Origin: Nitrospira sp. BO4
Lineage (GTDB): Bacteria; Nitrospirota; Nitrospiria; Nitrospirales; Nitrospiraceae
Assembly (NCBI GenBank): GCA_030144965.1
Contig: JAMPUU010000006.1
Location: 62,001 to 126,000 of the forward strand
Length of the DNA: 64,000 nucleotides
Direction of reading: 5' to 3'
Each line of letters opens with the position of its first letter. The first letter of the stretch is position 1. Of this stretch, positions 19,651 through 27,752 are shown in pieces. Position numbers and translations under genes: made by a program. A model generated the notes under the pieces. The model ran no database searches. It saw nothing but the letters and a program-made list of their open reading frames with translations, and was not told where the DNA came from.

Positions 19651-19710
19651 AGGGTAGCTTGTGTCTTACGGGCAGGGCGCTCTTCCGTCTTCAGCAATGA
19701 GACACATGGT

Positions 19711-19742
19711 ACGCCGGGGGTAAGTGACCTCACCCCCGGCGT
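19711..19742. terminator. Strong GC hairpin between lpxC and the convergent winged-helix gene
   Basis: Arms ACGCCGGGGGT and ACCCCCGGCGT pair perfectly over 11 bases around a loop of ten. It lies between convergent genes and may serve both directions. No U-tract follows on the plus strand. Confidence 0.7.
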
Positions 19743-19846
19743 ATCACATCATGGCGGGGATTACTTCTTCTTCTTCTTCGCTGCCTTCTTTGTTGCCAAG
19801 AGTCTCACCCCCCTTCGCAGTTTCAAGTTAGGCCCGATGACCAGTG

Positions 19847-20368
19847 CTATACAGCCTGGATCAGCATGTCATCCACGGCTTCGAACGTGTTGGGACCGAC
19901 CTTTCTGAAGCGTTTATCCCGCTTGAGCGACGTCGCGATAGAAGTCAGCGGCGTTTTCCCTTTGATCTGCAACCCGCCTTCAATCAAACGTTGCACAAGT
20001 TCCTTCGCATGCATCGCCCGATTGGACTCGCGTAGTATTTCATAGGCGGCTTGAGGAACACTCTTCCCGACATATTTACTCCGCCCAAGAAGAATTTCTC
20101 GAGATTGATCGGTCACGTCCATAACAGGCGCAGACCGCATACCTTTGGAGTCATCTGTAGGAATGATCTGGTTCGAGAGGCTGGCCAGCTTGGCCTTGTC
20201 GGCCTCGACCCGGTAGAGGGTTTCAGCAAGTTCGAGGTATTTCTTGATGGTCGCGATTTCGTCGTCAAGTCGACGACGTTTTTTCTCTAGGTCCTGGAAC
20301 CGGCTCTTATACGCGTTGATTCGTTGTTCCAGCCCAACCAGGATGTCGGTTAATTCTTCCACAAGCAC
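19847..20368 (-). CDS. Coiled-coil plus HB1/ASXL-type winged-helix protein
   Basis: 173 residues. Residues 1-60 form a charged coiled coil (LEQRINAYKSRFQDLEKKRR). From about residue 105 the sequence VPQAAYEILRESNRAMHAKELVQRL with ATSLKRDKRF and FEAVDD matches the HARE/HB1-ASXL winged-helix found in restriction-modification and RNA-polymerase delta-type proteins, which is thought to bind DNA or modified DNA. Beyond its stop, another frame stays open for about 30 codons and ends in a Lys-Ala tail, suggesting that the C-terminus was once longer. Confidence 0.82.
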   Translation of the reverse strand: MLVEELTDILVGLEQRINAYKSRFQDLEKKRRRLDDEIATIKKYLELAETLYRVEADKAKLASLSNQIIPTDDSKGMRSAPVMDVTDQSREILLGRSKYVGKSVPQAAYEILRESNRAMHAKELVQRLIEGGLQIKGKTPLTSIATSLKRDKRFRKVGPNTFEAVDDMLIQAV

Positions 20369-20565
20369 CCCGACTAAAGCATGCTTGCTTTATAGCATTG
20401 CTTGTAATCTGTGTCAAGACATATTATTTGAATAATACATTTCATTATACGTATGTACTCTTGCACGCAAGTAATACTTTTCTCATTGCTGTGGATAAGC
20501 CTTGTTCTACTGAAAGGATCATGATTTATTCATATGAACAGTTTGTGTCGTGCTAAAATCAGGCC

Positions 20566-21378
20566 GTGCCGATTCCTCACGAATCAGTTCCTGCGAAGCT
20601 CCTCCTAGACACAGCGGTTGCCGCCAGTCAAAAAGCCGGTGCCATTCTTCTCAAGTATGCCGGGGCTGGCTTCAATATCGAGTACAAGAACCCGATCAAC
20701 TTGGTGACCGATGCAGACCATGCCGCGGAGCAGTGCGTTATCGATTCTATCCAGACTCGCTTTCCGACCCATCGGTTCTTGGCCGAAGAGCGTGGGCCTG
20801 TCGAAGACACTCCATCGCCCTATCTATGGATCATTGATCCGTTAGACGGGACGACCAACTTCGCTCATGGCTACCCAGCCTACTGCGTGTCCATTGGCCT
20901 TGAGTACGATGGGCGATGCATCCTCGGAGTCATCTACGACCCCACACGAAATGAACTGTTCACTGCCATCGAAAATGGCGGCGCCCAGTTAAACGGCCGC
21001 TCCATTCACGTTTCCAACACAATCAGGCTCGACAACAGCCTCTTGGTCACGGGATTCGCATATGACATCAGGGAATCGCCGCGAAACAACCTCGATCACT
21101 TTTCCAAGTTTGCCCTCAAGGCACAGGGAATCAGAAGGACGGGTTCCGCTGCCCTAGATCTCTGCTATGTGGCAGCGGGACGTTTCGATGGTTTTTGGGA
21201 AGTCCGACTTCATCCATGGGATATGGCAGCCGGGTCGGTGATTGTGCGGGAAGCCGGAGGGCGGCTGACCGATTTCCGCGGGAGAGACCTTACCATCTAT
21301 GGGCAGGAACTTGTGGCCAGCAATGGGCCAATCCACTCGGCTATGCTTGAGGTTCTCGCCCAAGAGGGGTCGCGATAG
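20566..21378 (+). CDS. suhB: Inositol-1-monophosphatase family protein (SuhB-like)
   Basis: 270 residues from a GTG. Metal-binding residues are present: Glu in LAEERGP near 74, IIDPLDGTTNFAHG with Asp91 and Asp94, and HPWDMAAG with Asp219. This is the Mg-dependent, Li-sensitive phosphatase fold; members hydrolyse inositol, fructose-1,6-bisphosphate or related monophosphates. Genomic context gives no further hint on substrate. Confidence 0.93.
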   Translation: MPIPHESVPAKLLLDTAVAASQKAGAILLKYAGAGFNIEYKNPINLVTDADHAAEQCVIDSIQTRFPTHRFLAEERGPVEDTPSPYLWIIDPLDGTTNFAHGYPAYCVSIGLEYDGRCILGVIYDPTRNELFTAIENGGAQLNGRSIHVSNTIRLDNSLLVTGFAYDIRESPRNNLDHFSKFALKAQGIRRTGSAALDLCYVAAGRFDGFWEVRLHPWDMAAGSVIVREAGGRLTDFRGRDLTIYGQELVASNGPIHSAMLEVLAQEGSR

Positions 21379-21484
21379 AATGCCTTGCTTCACGACAAGA
21401 TATCCTTCGCCCGTGGATCTCTGGATATACAACCTGACGCTGAATACGGTATGCTACACGAGCTCGCAAGACCGAGGTCATCTC

Positions 21485-21766
21485 ATGGCACGCGCGGTTC
21501 CCCCTTCCGGACAACCGAACATGACCCCTTCCAGCAATAAAGCTACCGACTCGGCGTGGGATGTGGAGCTGCTCCGCGTTCTCGTCAGCAGGACAGGGAC
21601 GCAGGTTGAGGCCCAATGGGCCATCCATCCTCAATTAAAGCATGACTTACTGCCCAAAGAATGGCAAGAGGTGAAGGATCTGATGGCGAAGGTCACCGAC
21701 ATCGTAGGGAATCGATTTTCCGAAACCCTTTCGAATGTCGATCCCATGCCTCCCGGTCATGCCTGA
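21485..21766 (+). CDS. Hypothetical protein, 93 residues
   Basis: Start chosen at the ATG at 21485 with a modest purine-rich site (CCGAGG) upstream; a longer reading would run through the end of the phosphatase gene. The body WDVELLRVLVSRTGTQVEA and KEWQEVKDLMAKVTDIVG looks helical and soluble. It begins about 105 bases after the phosphatase stop, on the same strand. No function can be given. Confidence 0.6.
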   Translation: MARAVPPSGQPNMTPSSNKATDSAWDVELLRVLVSRTGTQVEAQWAIHPQLKHDLLPKEWQEVKDLMAKVTDIVGNRFSETLSNVDPMPPGHA

Positions 21767-21957
21767 TCGTTCCATCGTTCTCTTCTTACCTTCTCCACGT
21801 CCTGCGCGATCTGCGGCGGAGCCTCACTGGTTCATGGCATACAGATGAGAAACCTGGTCGAGCAGTTGTCGATGTAGATCTCCGAACAGTCTCCAGGCGT
21901 TCAGCCTACTAGGGGAACTTTTCAGATCGAGCGGAGATCCCGTCCTCTCCGTAGGAG

Positions 21958-22473
21958 TCAGCGACTCTTCGCTCTAGTAGACTTGATCCTTCTTACGTCG
22001 ACCATCGCGGTGACTGAGCCGCCAAGCGAACCATCGGGGCTTTGCTCTTTGTATTCAATTTCAATTCTGGCGAAGTTGCACGCTACCTGTTCGACAGGTG
22101 CATCGCTAACCCCGCTTGATCCGCCCTGTTGGTAGGAAGAGATCACGACATCGGTCAATCTGATCCTCAAGTACTCCTGTTTTTCGTCTCCTGCTTTTCT
22201 TGCGAATAGCGTGACATCTCTCAAGCGCATTCCCGTGGCGCATGCCTCAAAGAGCTTCGGTGAGGCCTTGCTGGCTTTCGCCGTAAACTGAAAGTCCTGC
22301 GCGTTGAATCTTCCGCTGGCGATACCCGGCCTTGTTGCCCCTGACGGCTTTCCTTCAACCGAGCCAGCCGTCCCTCCGAACGACCACGCATCCAGTGCGA
22401 TTTCTCCCTTGTGTCGCGCATCCGTGCTCTCGCCTTCAATCCCGTCGATTTTGAGGAAATAGTCGTCAGCCAT
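21958..22473 (-). CDS. hcp: Hcp-family type VI secretion protein (stand-alone)
   Basis: 171 residues with Hcp signatures: DDYFLKIDGIEGESTDARHKGEI at the N-terminus, ALDAWSFG, DFQFTAKASKASPKLFEAC and EYLRIRLTDVVISSYQ. Hcp forms stacked hexameric rings of the T6SS tube and can carry effectors. No other T6SS gene (VipA/B, ClpV, VgrG, TssJKLM) is in the window, so it is either an orphan serving a distant cluster or has another role. It lies 245 bases downstream of the FGE/vWA-like gene on the same strand, with a repeat element between them. Confidence 0.9.
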   Translation of the reverse strand: MADDYFLKIDGIEGESTDARHKGEIALDAWSFGGTAGSVEGKPSGATRPGIASGRFNAQDFQFTAKASKASPKLFEACATGMRLRDVTLFARKAGDEKQEYLRIRLTDVVISSYQQGGSSGVSDAPVEQVACNFARIEIEYKEQSPDGSLGGSVTAMVDVRRIKSTRAKSR

Positions 22474-22549
22474 AATATCCTCCTATGAAAGTGGGTAGCT
22501 GTCCTGTCTTGAGTAGATCAATGAATGGTTACCGACCTCGCACGATCCT

Positions 22550-22627
22550 CCGTTCGTCGTGAGCCTGTCGAACCACGAACGGAATGACACGGAATCAGGA
22601 GCCCTTCGACAAGCTCAGGGCAAACGG
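22550..22627. repeat. Inverted-repeat element (REP/BIME-like)
   Basis: A 33-base unit at 22550-22582 has its own terminal inverted repeat (CCGTTCGT and ACGAACGG) with GAGCCTGTCGAA in the middle. A second unit at 22602-22627, CCCTTCGACAAGCTCAGGGC followed by AAACGG, is its imperfect reverse complement. This pattern is a widespread intergenic repeat in GC-rich bacteria and marks the gap between the large FGE gene and hcp. Confidence 0.7.
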
Positions 22628-22717
22628 ATTAATGTAAAAGTTGCAATATCCGGTCACATGCACCCCGCAGACCATAGAAAATATAAGACCCGGAGAAAAG
22701 GAAACAGAGGTTAAAGG

Positions 22718-25700
22718 TTACTTCGGAACGTCCTGGGCACAACGGAACCCGATATTGCTCTTCCGATGCGTAGGTGTGCTCCAGAGGCGGTATGCAGAAC
22801 GTAGGTAGACCAGTACAGTGGACCAGGCTCCACCGCGGAGCACACGATACTGGCCATTAGAGGGCCCTGTCGGATTGCGAACTGGGCTCTTGCTGTAATA
22901 GTTGGCGTCGTACCAGTCCGCCGTCCACTCCGCGACATTTCCAGTGATGTCATACAGCCCCCAGGGATTTGCCTCATAGGACCCGACGGGTGCGGTGCGC
23001 CTCGCACCATCGTCATAGCCGGTAATGATGCCTCCTAGGAAATCTCTAGCGGATTCGTCTGCAAGGTTTTCGACTCGTCGGGCCCCTGGATGTCCTTGCC
23101 CCCACCAGTACCCCGTCGTCGTGCCCGCCCGGGTCGCATATTCAAACTGCGCCTCTGTAGGTAGCTGTTTCCCGGCCCACCGACAATAGGCCTGTGCATC
23201 ATCCCAAGACACAGATACCACAGGATGCTCCGCACGCCCTGAGGCAAAGACTATCTCGCTACCCTCCGGCTGCCTCCACGTTGCCCCATTCACTTCCTTC
23301 CACACTTTTCCCTCACTAAAGGACATCGCGCTGCCTTTCTGCTCCGCTGTGGTCTGGTGGCCGGTTTGCTGAACGAACTGTTGGAAAAGTCGGTTGGTCA
23401 CCTCGTACTGGTCCAGATAAAACTCGTCGATTCGGACTTGGTGCTGAGGGAGTTCGGGCTTGTACAAGCCGTCGCAGGTTTGCTGATCTTTCTTCAGCTC
23501 ATTGACGCAAGATCGGATCGCCCGATCCACCTCGTCTTCCGTGCTGCCCATCAGAAAGTTCCCTGGTGGAATGAGCACCATCGGAGCACCATCTTTACCG
23601 GTGATTGTTGAAAGCAGTTTCCCAACCGGCTGCTCCTGTAATGGTTGCTTCATTGCCAGTTGTTGGCTCTGAGACTGTTCGTGAATATTTGGTTCCGGCT
23701 GTTGTTGCGCTGACCTGAAGAGTTCCGGTTCACGCACGCCGCTTTGCTTGATGTCCATCGACGGTGCCGACTTCTCGGCTGATGTTGTCTCTTTAGACTG
23801 TTGGCGCTTCTTTTCATCAGCCGCCTGTAGCGCATCTCCAGCGGCTTTCTTCTTCGCAGCTAATTCAGCTTGCCGCTTGGCCTCCGCTATTTTCGCCTCT
23901 TTTACCTTGGCCCTCGCTTCGGCCTCTCTGGCCTTCGCTTCAGCAGATGCTTGTTCATCCGTCTTTCTCGCAACCTCCCGCTGACGCAAGCTCTCAAGCC
24001 CATTGACTTTCACTAAGTCGGGAACGTCTGCGTGGGCCACCACCAAGAATGCGTCGAAACCGGCTGGCCAATGCAGACTCGCTACCTGAGCCGCGGGCAC
24101 TGGTTCTCGTGCGAGTTCCCGTCCATCCTCATGCACGGTCACACGGAGCAGCCCTTCCTTCTGATAGGCCAGCTCGAACTCTTTTGTGAGATCAGCCACG
24201 CGAAGTTGCCCCATGTTGACCTTGAGCACGCGATCGGCGAAGGCGCCCTCCTCACCCGATTCCAGGAGAACCAACTCCTGACCTTTCTGCCCCCAGCGTT
24301 CCACACGCCCGTTTTCACGCTTGAGGAACACTTCATTCGTCTCCGAAAGAAACCCCACATCTGCGATGGGTGACGGCAAGGGTACCGGTGCAGGATCCTC
24401 CGACCACCAGAGGCCAGTGGACACCAGGCATGCAGCCATCACGAGGAAAAGCGGTCGAAATCCTAACCACGGTCGTCCCTTGGGAAACAGGAGTGTAAGC
24501 AACGCCTTGGGCACATTGGCGGTGAGAGACTTCCCTTGTTTCCCGGACAGGTATTGCAGCATGACGTAGTCGCGCATGGGGCTCCCCGGCTCAGCAGCTC
24601 GCCCCATTTCTTGTATCGCCAATCTGCGACGGAGGTTCTGGAACCACGCCCTGCTCCCTCCACCGGCATCGGCTGATTGTTGTTTCGCGCCCGGCTGCAA
24701 GGCGATATGGAGCTGGAGTGTGGTGGTCCGTTCAGGGTTCAGGGCACTGATAATTTCGCCGAGTTCCTGACTGATCCGATCAGCTTCTTGCCCCGTCAAC
24801 TGATCATAGAGCGCATGACGGAACCAATCAGGCATGAAAGCTTGCCGAAACCAGATGAGTGGCATGAGCTTGGGCAGTAGCGCCTCCGCAGTAGGGCCGT
24901 GGCCGAACAAACGGACGCCCCACTCCAGCGTCAGAGCCCAGTGAATTTCCGGGTAGGCGGCACAGGCCGCTAGCCAACGGATCCCGTCCAGCCCTAATTC
25001 TTTCCGGATGTCATTCATCAACCTTGCTATGGTGTCCTGTGAAGGCGGATGCCGCTCCAGCCATCGTTGGGCTGTTCGATCCTCGAGGCTCCCCCGTTCT
25101 CGTGAGGCAACTTTGGTAGCCGCTACAGGCGGACTGCCCTGCTCCAAAAGTTGCGAAAATAGCCGCAGACCGAGAAGAGAGAGCGGTATGACCTGAAAGC
25201 CGCGCCGGCTCAAAATCCGTTCTGCATGTCCCCATCGACCATACGTGCGGGTGGTAAACAGGAAGCGTTCCTCCCAGGCCTCCAGCGTTTCGACCCATGG
25301 TCGGATTTTTCCAGTCAAGGGATCAAAACAGGTCATGGGATCTACGAAGCAGAGCAAGCGACTGGTGGGAAACTTGGCCGTTACCTCCCCTAATTCCATA
25401 AACTCTATCATCGCCGCCACGGCCGCCGCGCCCATTCCATGCTTCGGTTCGCCACGGAATGGATCCACCCTCCGCAGCATGATCGGCTGTTCATCAAATT
25501 CATACTGACGAATCAACACATACCCTTTGGCTAAATCCTTCACCAATTGGGCCGCGACATTGGCCTGGTGGTCGGCCACCGTTGCGCGGTCGATCAGGGC
25601 CACATAGCCAGGCTCGCGTTTGGAGCCAAATACTGGCGTGAATAAGCCCCCACGATTCATCGTGCGGTGAATCGTGCTACGGACGTCCAATTCAGTAGAC

Positions 25701-26701
25701 TCCTCAAAGCGCGTTTGGCGGAGACGCTGTGTGACGTGCCTCAACGAAAGCGAGGGGAAAATCCGCTGGGTCCCGGCCTGGACCTGAATCTGTTTGAGTT
25801 GCGGAGGAATCATGCTCGACTGGCGTTTAAGCACGGGTCGGCGGCTGAACCGGTAGAGGAGCCACACCAGCACGACTAACCCAGGTGCCAGCACAGCCAG
25901 GGCAGTTGGATAGGAGAGCCTCGCCCACCAGGGAGGAATCGGAGGTCTACGGCTTGGTGTCTTCTCCAGACTTATTGTTGGGGGAGACGGCTGAAGCGCA
26001 GTAACCTCAGATACCGGCGGCGGGATAGGCAAGGGTGCTTCCCTGGCAAGTTGTACATCACCGATCGGGAATTGGGTGTCCAGATCTATTGGATACAGGT
26101 AGAACAACTTTCGACTCGCTTTGATGGTTTGCCCGGCAAGAGATTGACTCGAGAGATACTGCTTTGTTTTGATATGCAAGTGCAGCGGCATGTCATCATT
26201 TTTGAAGGCAACTTTGAATGTGCCTTGTGCATCCGTTGTAACTGTCTGTTCACCCAGTTGCACCGTCGCTTGAGCAACCGGCTGGTTGTCCGCCATGACT
26301 CGGCCCACCGCCTCACGTGGGCGAAGATCCTGCCAAAGAAACCACGATGTAAGGGCGGGCAAGACGAGCAAACCAGCCGCCGCAAATTTCAGACGCCAAT
26401 GTGTGGGGGTTGCACCGGTGTCAGAGGGAGGAGGTAGGCTCTTTGAAATGGTCTGAGGCCGGCCACTTCGAGCCCGCAACCATTCAAGGTAAATCTTCTC
26501 AAACCGTTCTTGCTCTTCGGGAGTGGAACAGAAGATCGGACGGAGGAGAGTTGTAAGCCGCACCAGGGATCCAAGGGCTACCGCCCTCTGTGATTCCTCG
26601 CGGACCGTCTCTTGCGCGGCCAGGACTTGATAGAGCGAGGGTCTATAGCCTTCTCGTCTAAGATGGTCTGCAAGGTCACCTATCTCCTCTGGATGCAACA
26701 T
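22718..26701 (-). CDS. Large membrane protein: death-like N-domain, TM, degenerate vWA-like region, coiled coil, FGE-sulfatase domain
   Basis: 1327 residues. Residues 1-80 are helical and resemble effector-associated adaptor domains. A membrane helix lies at about 106-123, then a carboxypeptidase-regulatory-like beta domain (GRVMADNQPVAQATVQLG, 133-200) and a second helix (266-284). A vWA-like region begins near 355 with GYVALIDRATVADHQ, where DRATV replaces a MIDAS DxSxS. A third helix (about 750) precedes an Ala/Lys/Glu coiled coil (about 905-980). The last 270 residues are an FGE-sulfatase/C-type-lectin-like domain (APMVLIPPGNFLMGS, GKQLPTEAQFEYATRAGT, LRGGAW, NIGFRCAQD). It starts 8 bases after the MoxR gene and belongs to its operon. 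Confidence 0.85.
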   Translation of the reverse strand: MLHPEEIGDLADHLRREGYRPSLYQVLAAQETVREESQRAVALGSLVRLTTLLRPIFCSTPEEQERFEKIYLEWLRARSGRPQTISKSLPPPSDTGATPTHWRLKFAAAGLLVLPALTSWFLWQDLRPREAVGRVMADNQPVAQATVQLGEQTVTTDAQGTFKVAFKNDDMPLHLHIKTKQYLSSQSLAGQTIKASRKLFYLYPIDLDTQFPIGDVQLAREAPLPIPPPVSEVTALQPSPPTISLEKTPSRRPPIPPWWARLSYPTALAVLAPGLVVLVWLLYRFSRRPVLKRQSSMIPPQLKQIQVQAGTQRIFPSLSLRHVTQRLRQTRFEESTELDVRSTIHRTMNRGGLFTPVFGSKREPGYVALIDRATVADHQANVAAQLVKDLAKGYVLIRQYEFDEQPIMLRRVDPFRGEPKHGMGAAAVAAMIEFMELGEVTAKFPTSRLLCFVDPMTCFDPLTGKIRPWVETLEAWEERFLFTTRTYGRWGHAERILSRRGFQVIPLSLLGLRLFSQLLEQGSPPVAATKVASRERGSLEDRTAQRWLERHPPSQDTIARLMNDIRKELGLDGIRWLAACAAYPEIHWALTLEWGVRLFGHGPTAEALLPKLMPLIWFRQAFMPDWFRHALYDQLTGQEADRISQELGEIISALNPERTTTLQLHIALQPGAKQQSADAGGGSRAWFQNLRRRLAIQEMGRAAEPGSPMRDYVMLQYLSGKQGKSLTANVPKALLTLLFPKGRPWLGFRPLFLVMAACLVSTGLWWSEDPAPVPLPSPIADVGFLSETNEVFLKRENGRVERWGQKGQELVLLESGEEGAFADRVLKVNMGQLRVADLTKEFELAYQKEGLLRVTVHEDGRELAREPVPAAQVASLHWPAGFDAFLVVAHADVPDLVKVNGLESLRQREVARKTDEQASAEAKAREAEARAKVKEAKIAEAKRQAELAAKKKAAGDALQAADEKKRQQSKETTSAEKSAPSMDIKQSGVREPELFRSAQQQPEPNIHEQSQSQQLAMKQPLQEQPVGKLLSTITGKDGAPMVLIPPGNFLMGSTEDEVDRAIRSCVNELKKDQQTCDGLYKPELPQHQVRIDEFYLDQYEVTNRLFQQFVQQTGHQTTAEQKGSAMSFSEGKVWKEVNGATWRQPEGSEIVFASGRAEHPVVSVSWDDAQAYCRWAGKQLPTEAQFEYATRAGTTTGYWWGQGHPGARRVENLADESARDFLGGIITGYDDGARRTAPVGSYEANPWGLYDITGNVAEWTADWYDANYYSKSPVRNPTGPSNGQYRVLRGGAWSTVLVYLRSAYRLWSTPTHRKSNIGFRCAQDVPK

Positions 26702-26709
26702 CTGGTGCG

Positions 26710-27741
26710 TCAGGAAGGCTTGGCAGATCTTTCCTGCACCCAGGTCATTAACATATTCCTATCTTCCTGGGTTTTCGCGAGTGTGCTGATACTCTTTTTC
26801 AAAGACTCTGGAGCATCGGTTACCTTCCTGTTCTTTTCAACGCCATAGTGTTCAAGCGCCTGCAGCCAATTGAGCAGTTCCGCCGTCGACGGAGGCTTCC
26901 TCAAATCCAATTCGCGTACTTCATGAAAAAAGTCCAATGCCGAATCCAGCAGTAGAGAATTCTCTTGCGACGGACTGATGCCCGAGAGTCGGCTTCGGAC
27001 AATTTCAGCCAGCCTTGTCCGATCCGGCAAGGGAATGTGATAGTAAATGCACCGGCGCAGGAAGGCATCCGGCAGATTCTGCTCCGAATTGCTGGTGAGC
27101 ACGAGCACGGGCCGAAGCTCCGGATCCGCTTCGACCTCCGCATTCAGCTCCGGAATGTGGAACCGCAGGGCATCGATCTCCAACAACAGATCGTTGGGGA
27201 AATCCCGCGAGGCTTTGTCAATCTCATCGATCAAGACCACGCTGCGTTTTGGTCCTGTGTGCCTAAAGTTCCGTGGGAGAATCCCCTGCACGTCTCTTGG
27301 TTCGCGAGACAAGACAATGGCTTTCCCCAATCCTACGTAGGTCAGGTAATCCAAATTATTCTGGCTGCCCGAATTCGTATTGGCGGCATGAAAGCGGCTC
27401 AGTGTGTCATAGCGATAGAGCACATCTTTCGCGGTGCTCCCTGATTTCGTATCAAAGCGTAGAGGCTCTCCAAAACCCAACTCCCACGCCACGCGATAGG
27501 CCAATTGGGTTTTGCCTGTGCCGGGCTCGCCGGTCAGCAACAACGGCTGGCTTAGGAGCAACGCCACATTGACCGCATCCACCAACGGCTGATCCATGAG
27601 ATAGCCGACAGGATCCAGTTGCTTGGCTTTGGACGGCTGTGGCAAATTCACCGGCTGGGCCGGCGGCTGTGAGGCTATTCCTGTGATAAACGGAAATGGC
27701 ACGATATCTCCTCCTTGGAAAAGTTTTCCATTTGATGGCAA
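26710..27741 (-). CDS. MoxR-family AAA+ ATPase
   Basis: 343 residues. Walker A GEPGTGKTQ at 71-79, Walker B VVLIDEIDKA at 168-177, sensor 1 VLTSNSEQNLPDAFLRRC near 212-229, and a C-terminal lid. MoxR ATPases act as chaperones that remodel or activate vWA-containing partners. Here the partner is probably the downstream 1327-residue protein. It lies between a DUF4062 gene 11 bases upstream and the FGE/vWA-like gene 8 bases downstream, so the three form one transcription unit. Confidence 0.93.
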   Translation of the reverse strand: MPSNGKLFQGGDIVPFPFITGIASQPPAQPVNLPQPSKAKQLDPVGYLMDQPLVDAVNVALLLSQPLLLTGEPGTGKTQLAYRVAWELGFGEPLRFDTKSGSTAKDVLYRYDTLSRFHAANTNSGSQNNLDYLTYVGLGKAIVLSREPRDVQGILPRNFRHTGPKRSVVLIDEIDKASRDFPNDLLLEIDALRFHIPELNAEVEADPELRPVLVLTSNSEQNLPDAFLRRCIYYHIPLPDRTRLAEIVRSRLSGISPSQENSLLLDSALDFFHEVRELDLRKPPSTAELLNWLQALEHYGVEKNRKVTDAPESLKKSISTLAKTQEDRNMLMTWVQERSAKPS

Positions 27742-27752
27742 ACCGACTGGAT

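Noticed and set aside
22718-26701. FGE domain as a true sulfatase-modifying enzyme
   Set aside because: No sulfatase gene is nearby and the domain is fused to a membrane vWA-like protein; the active-site cysteine pair is not clear. A binding role fits better.
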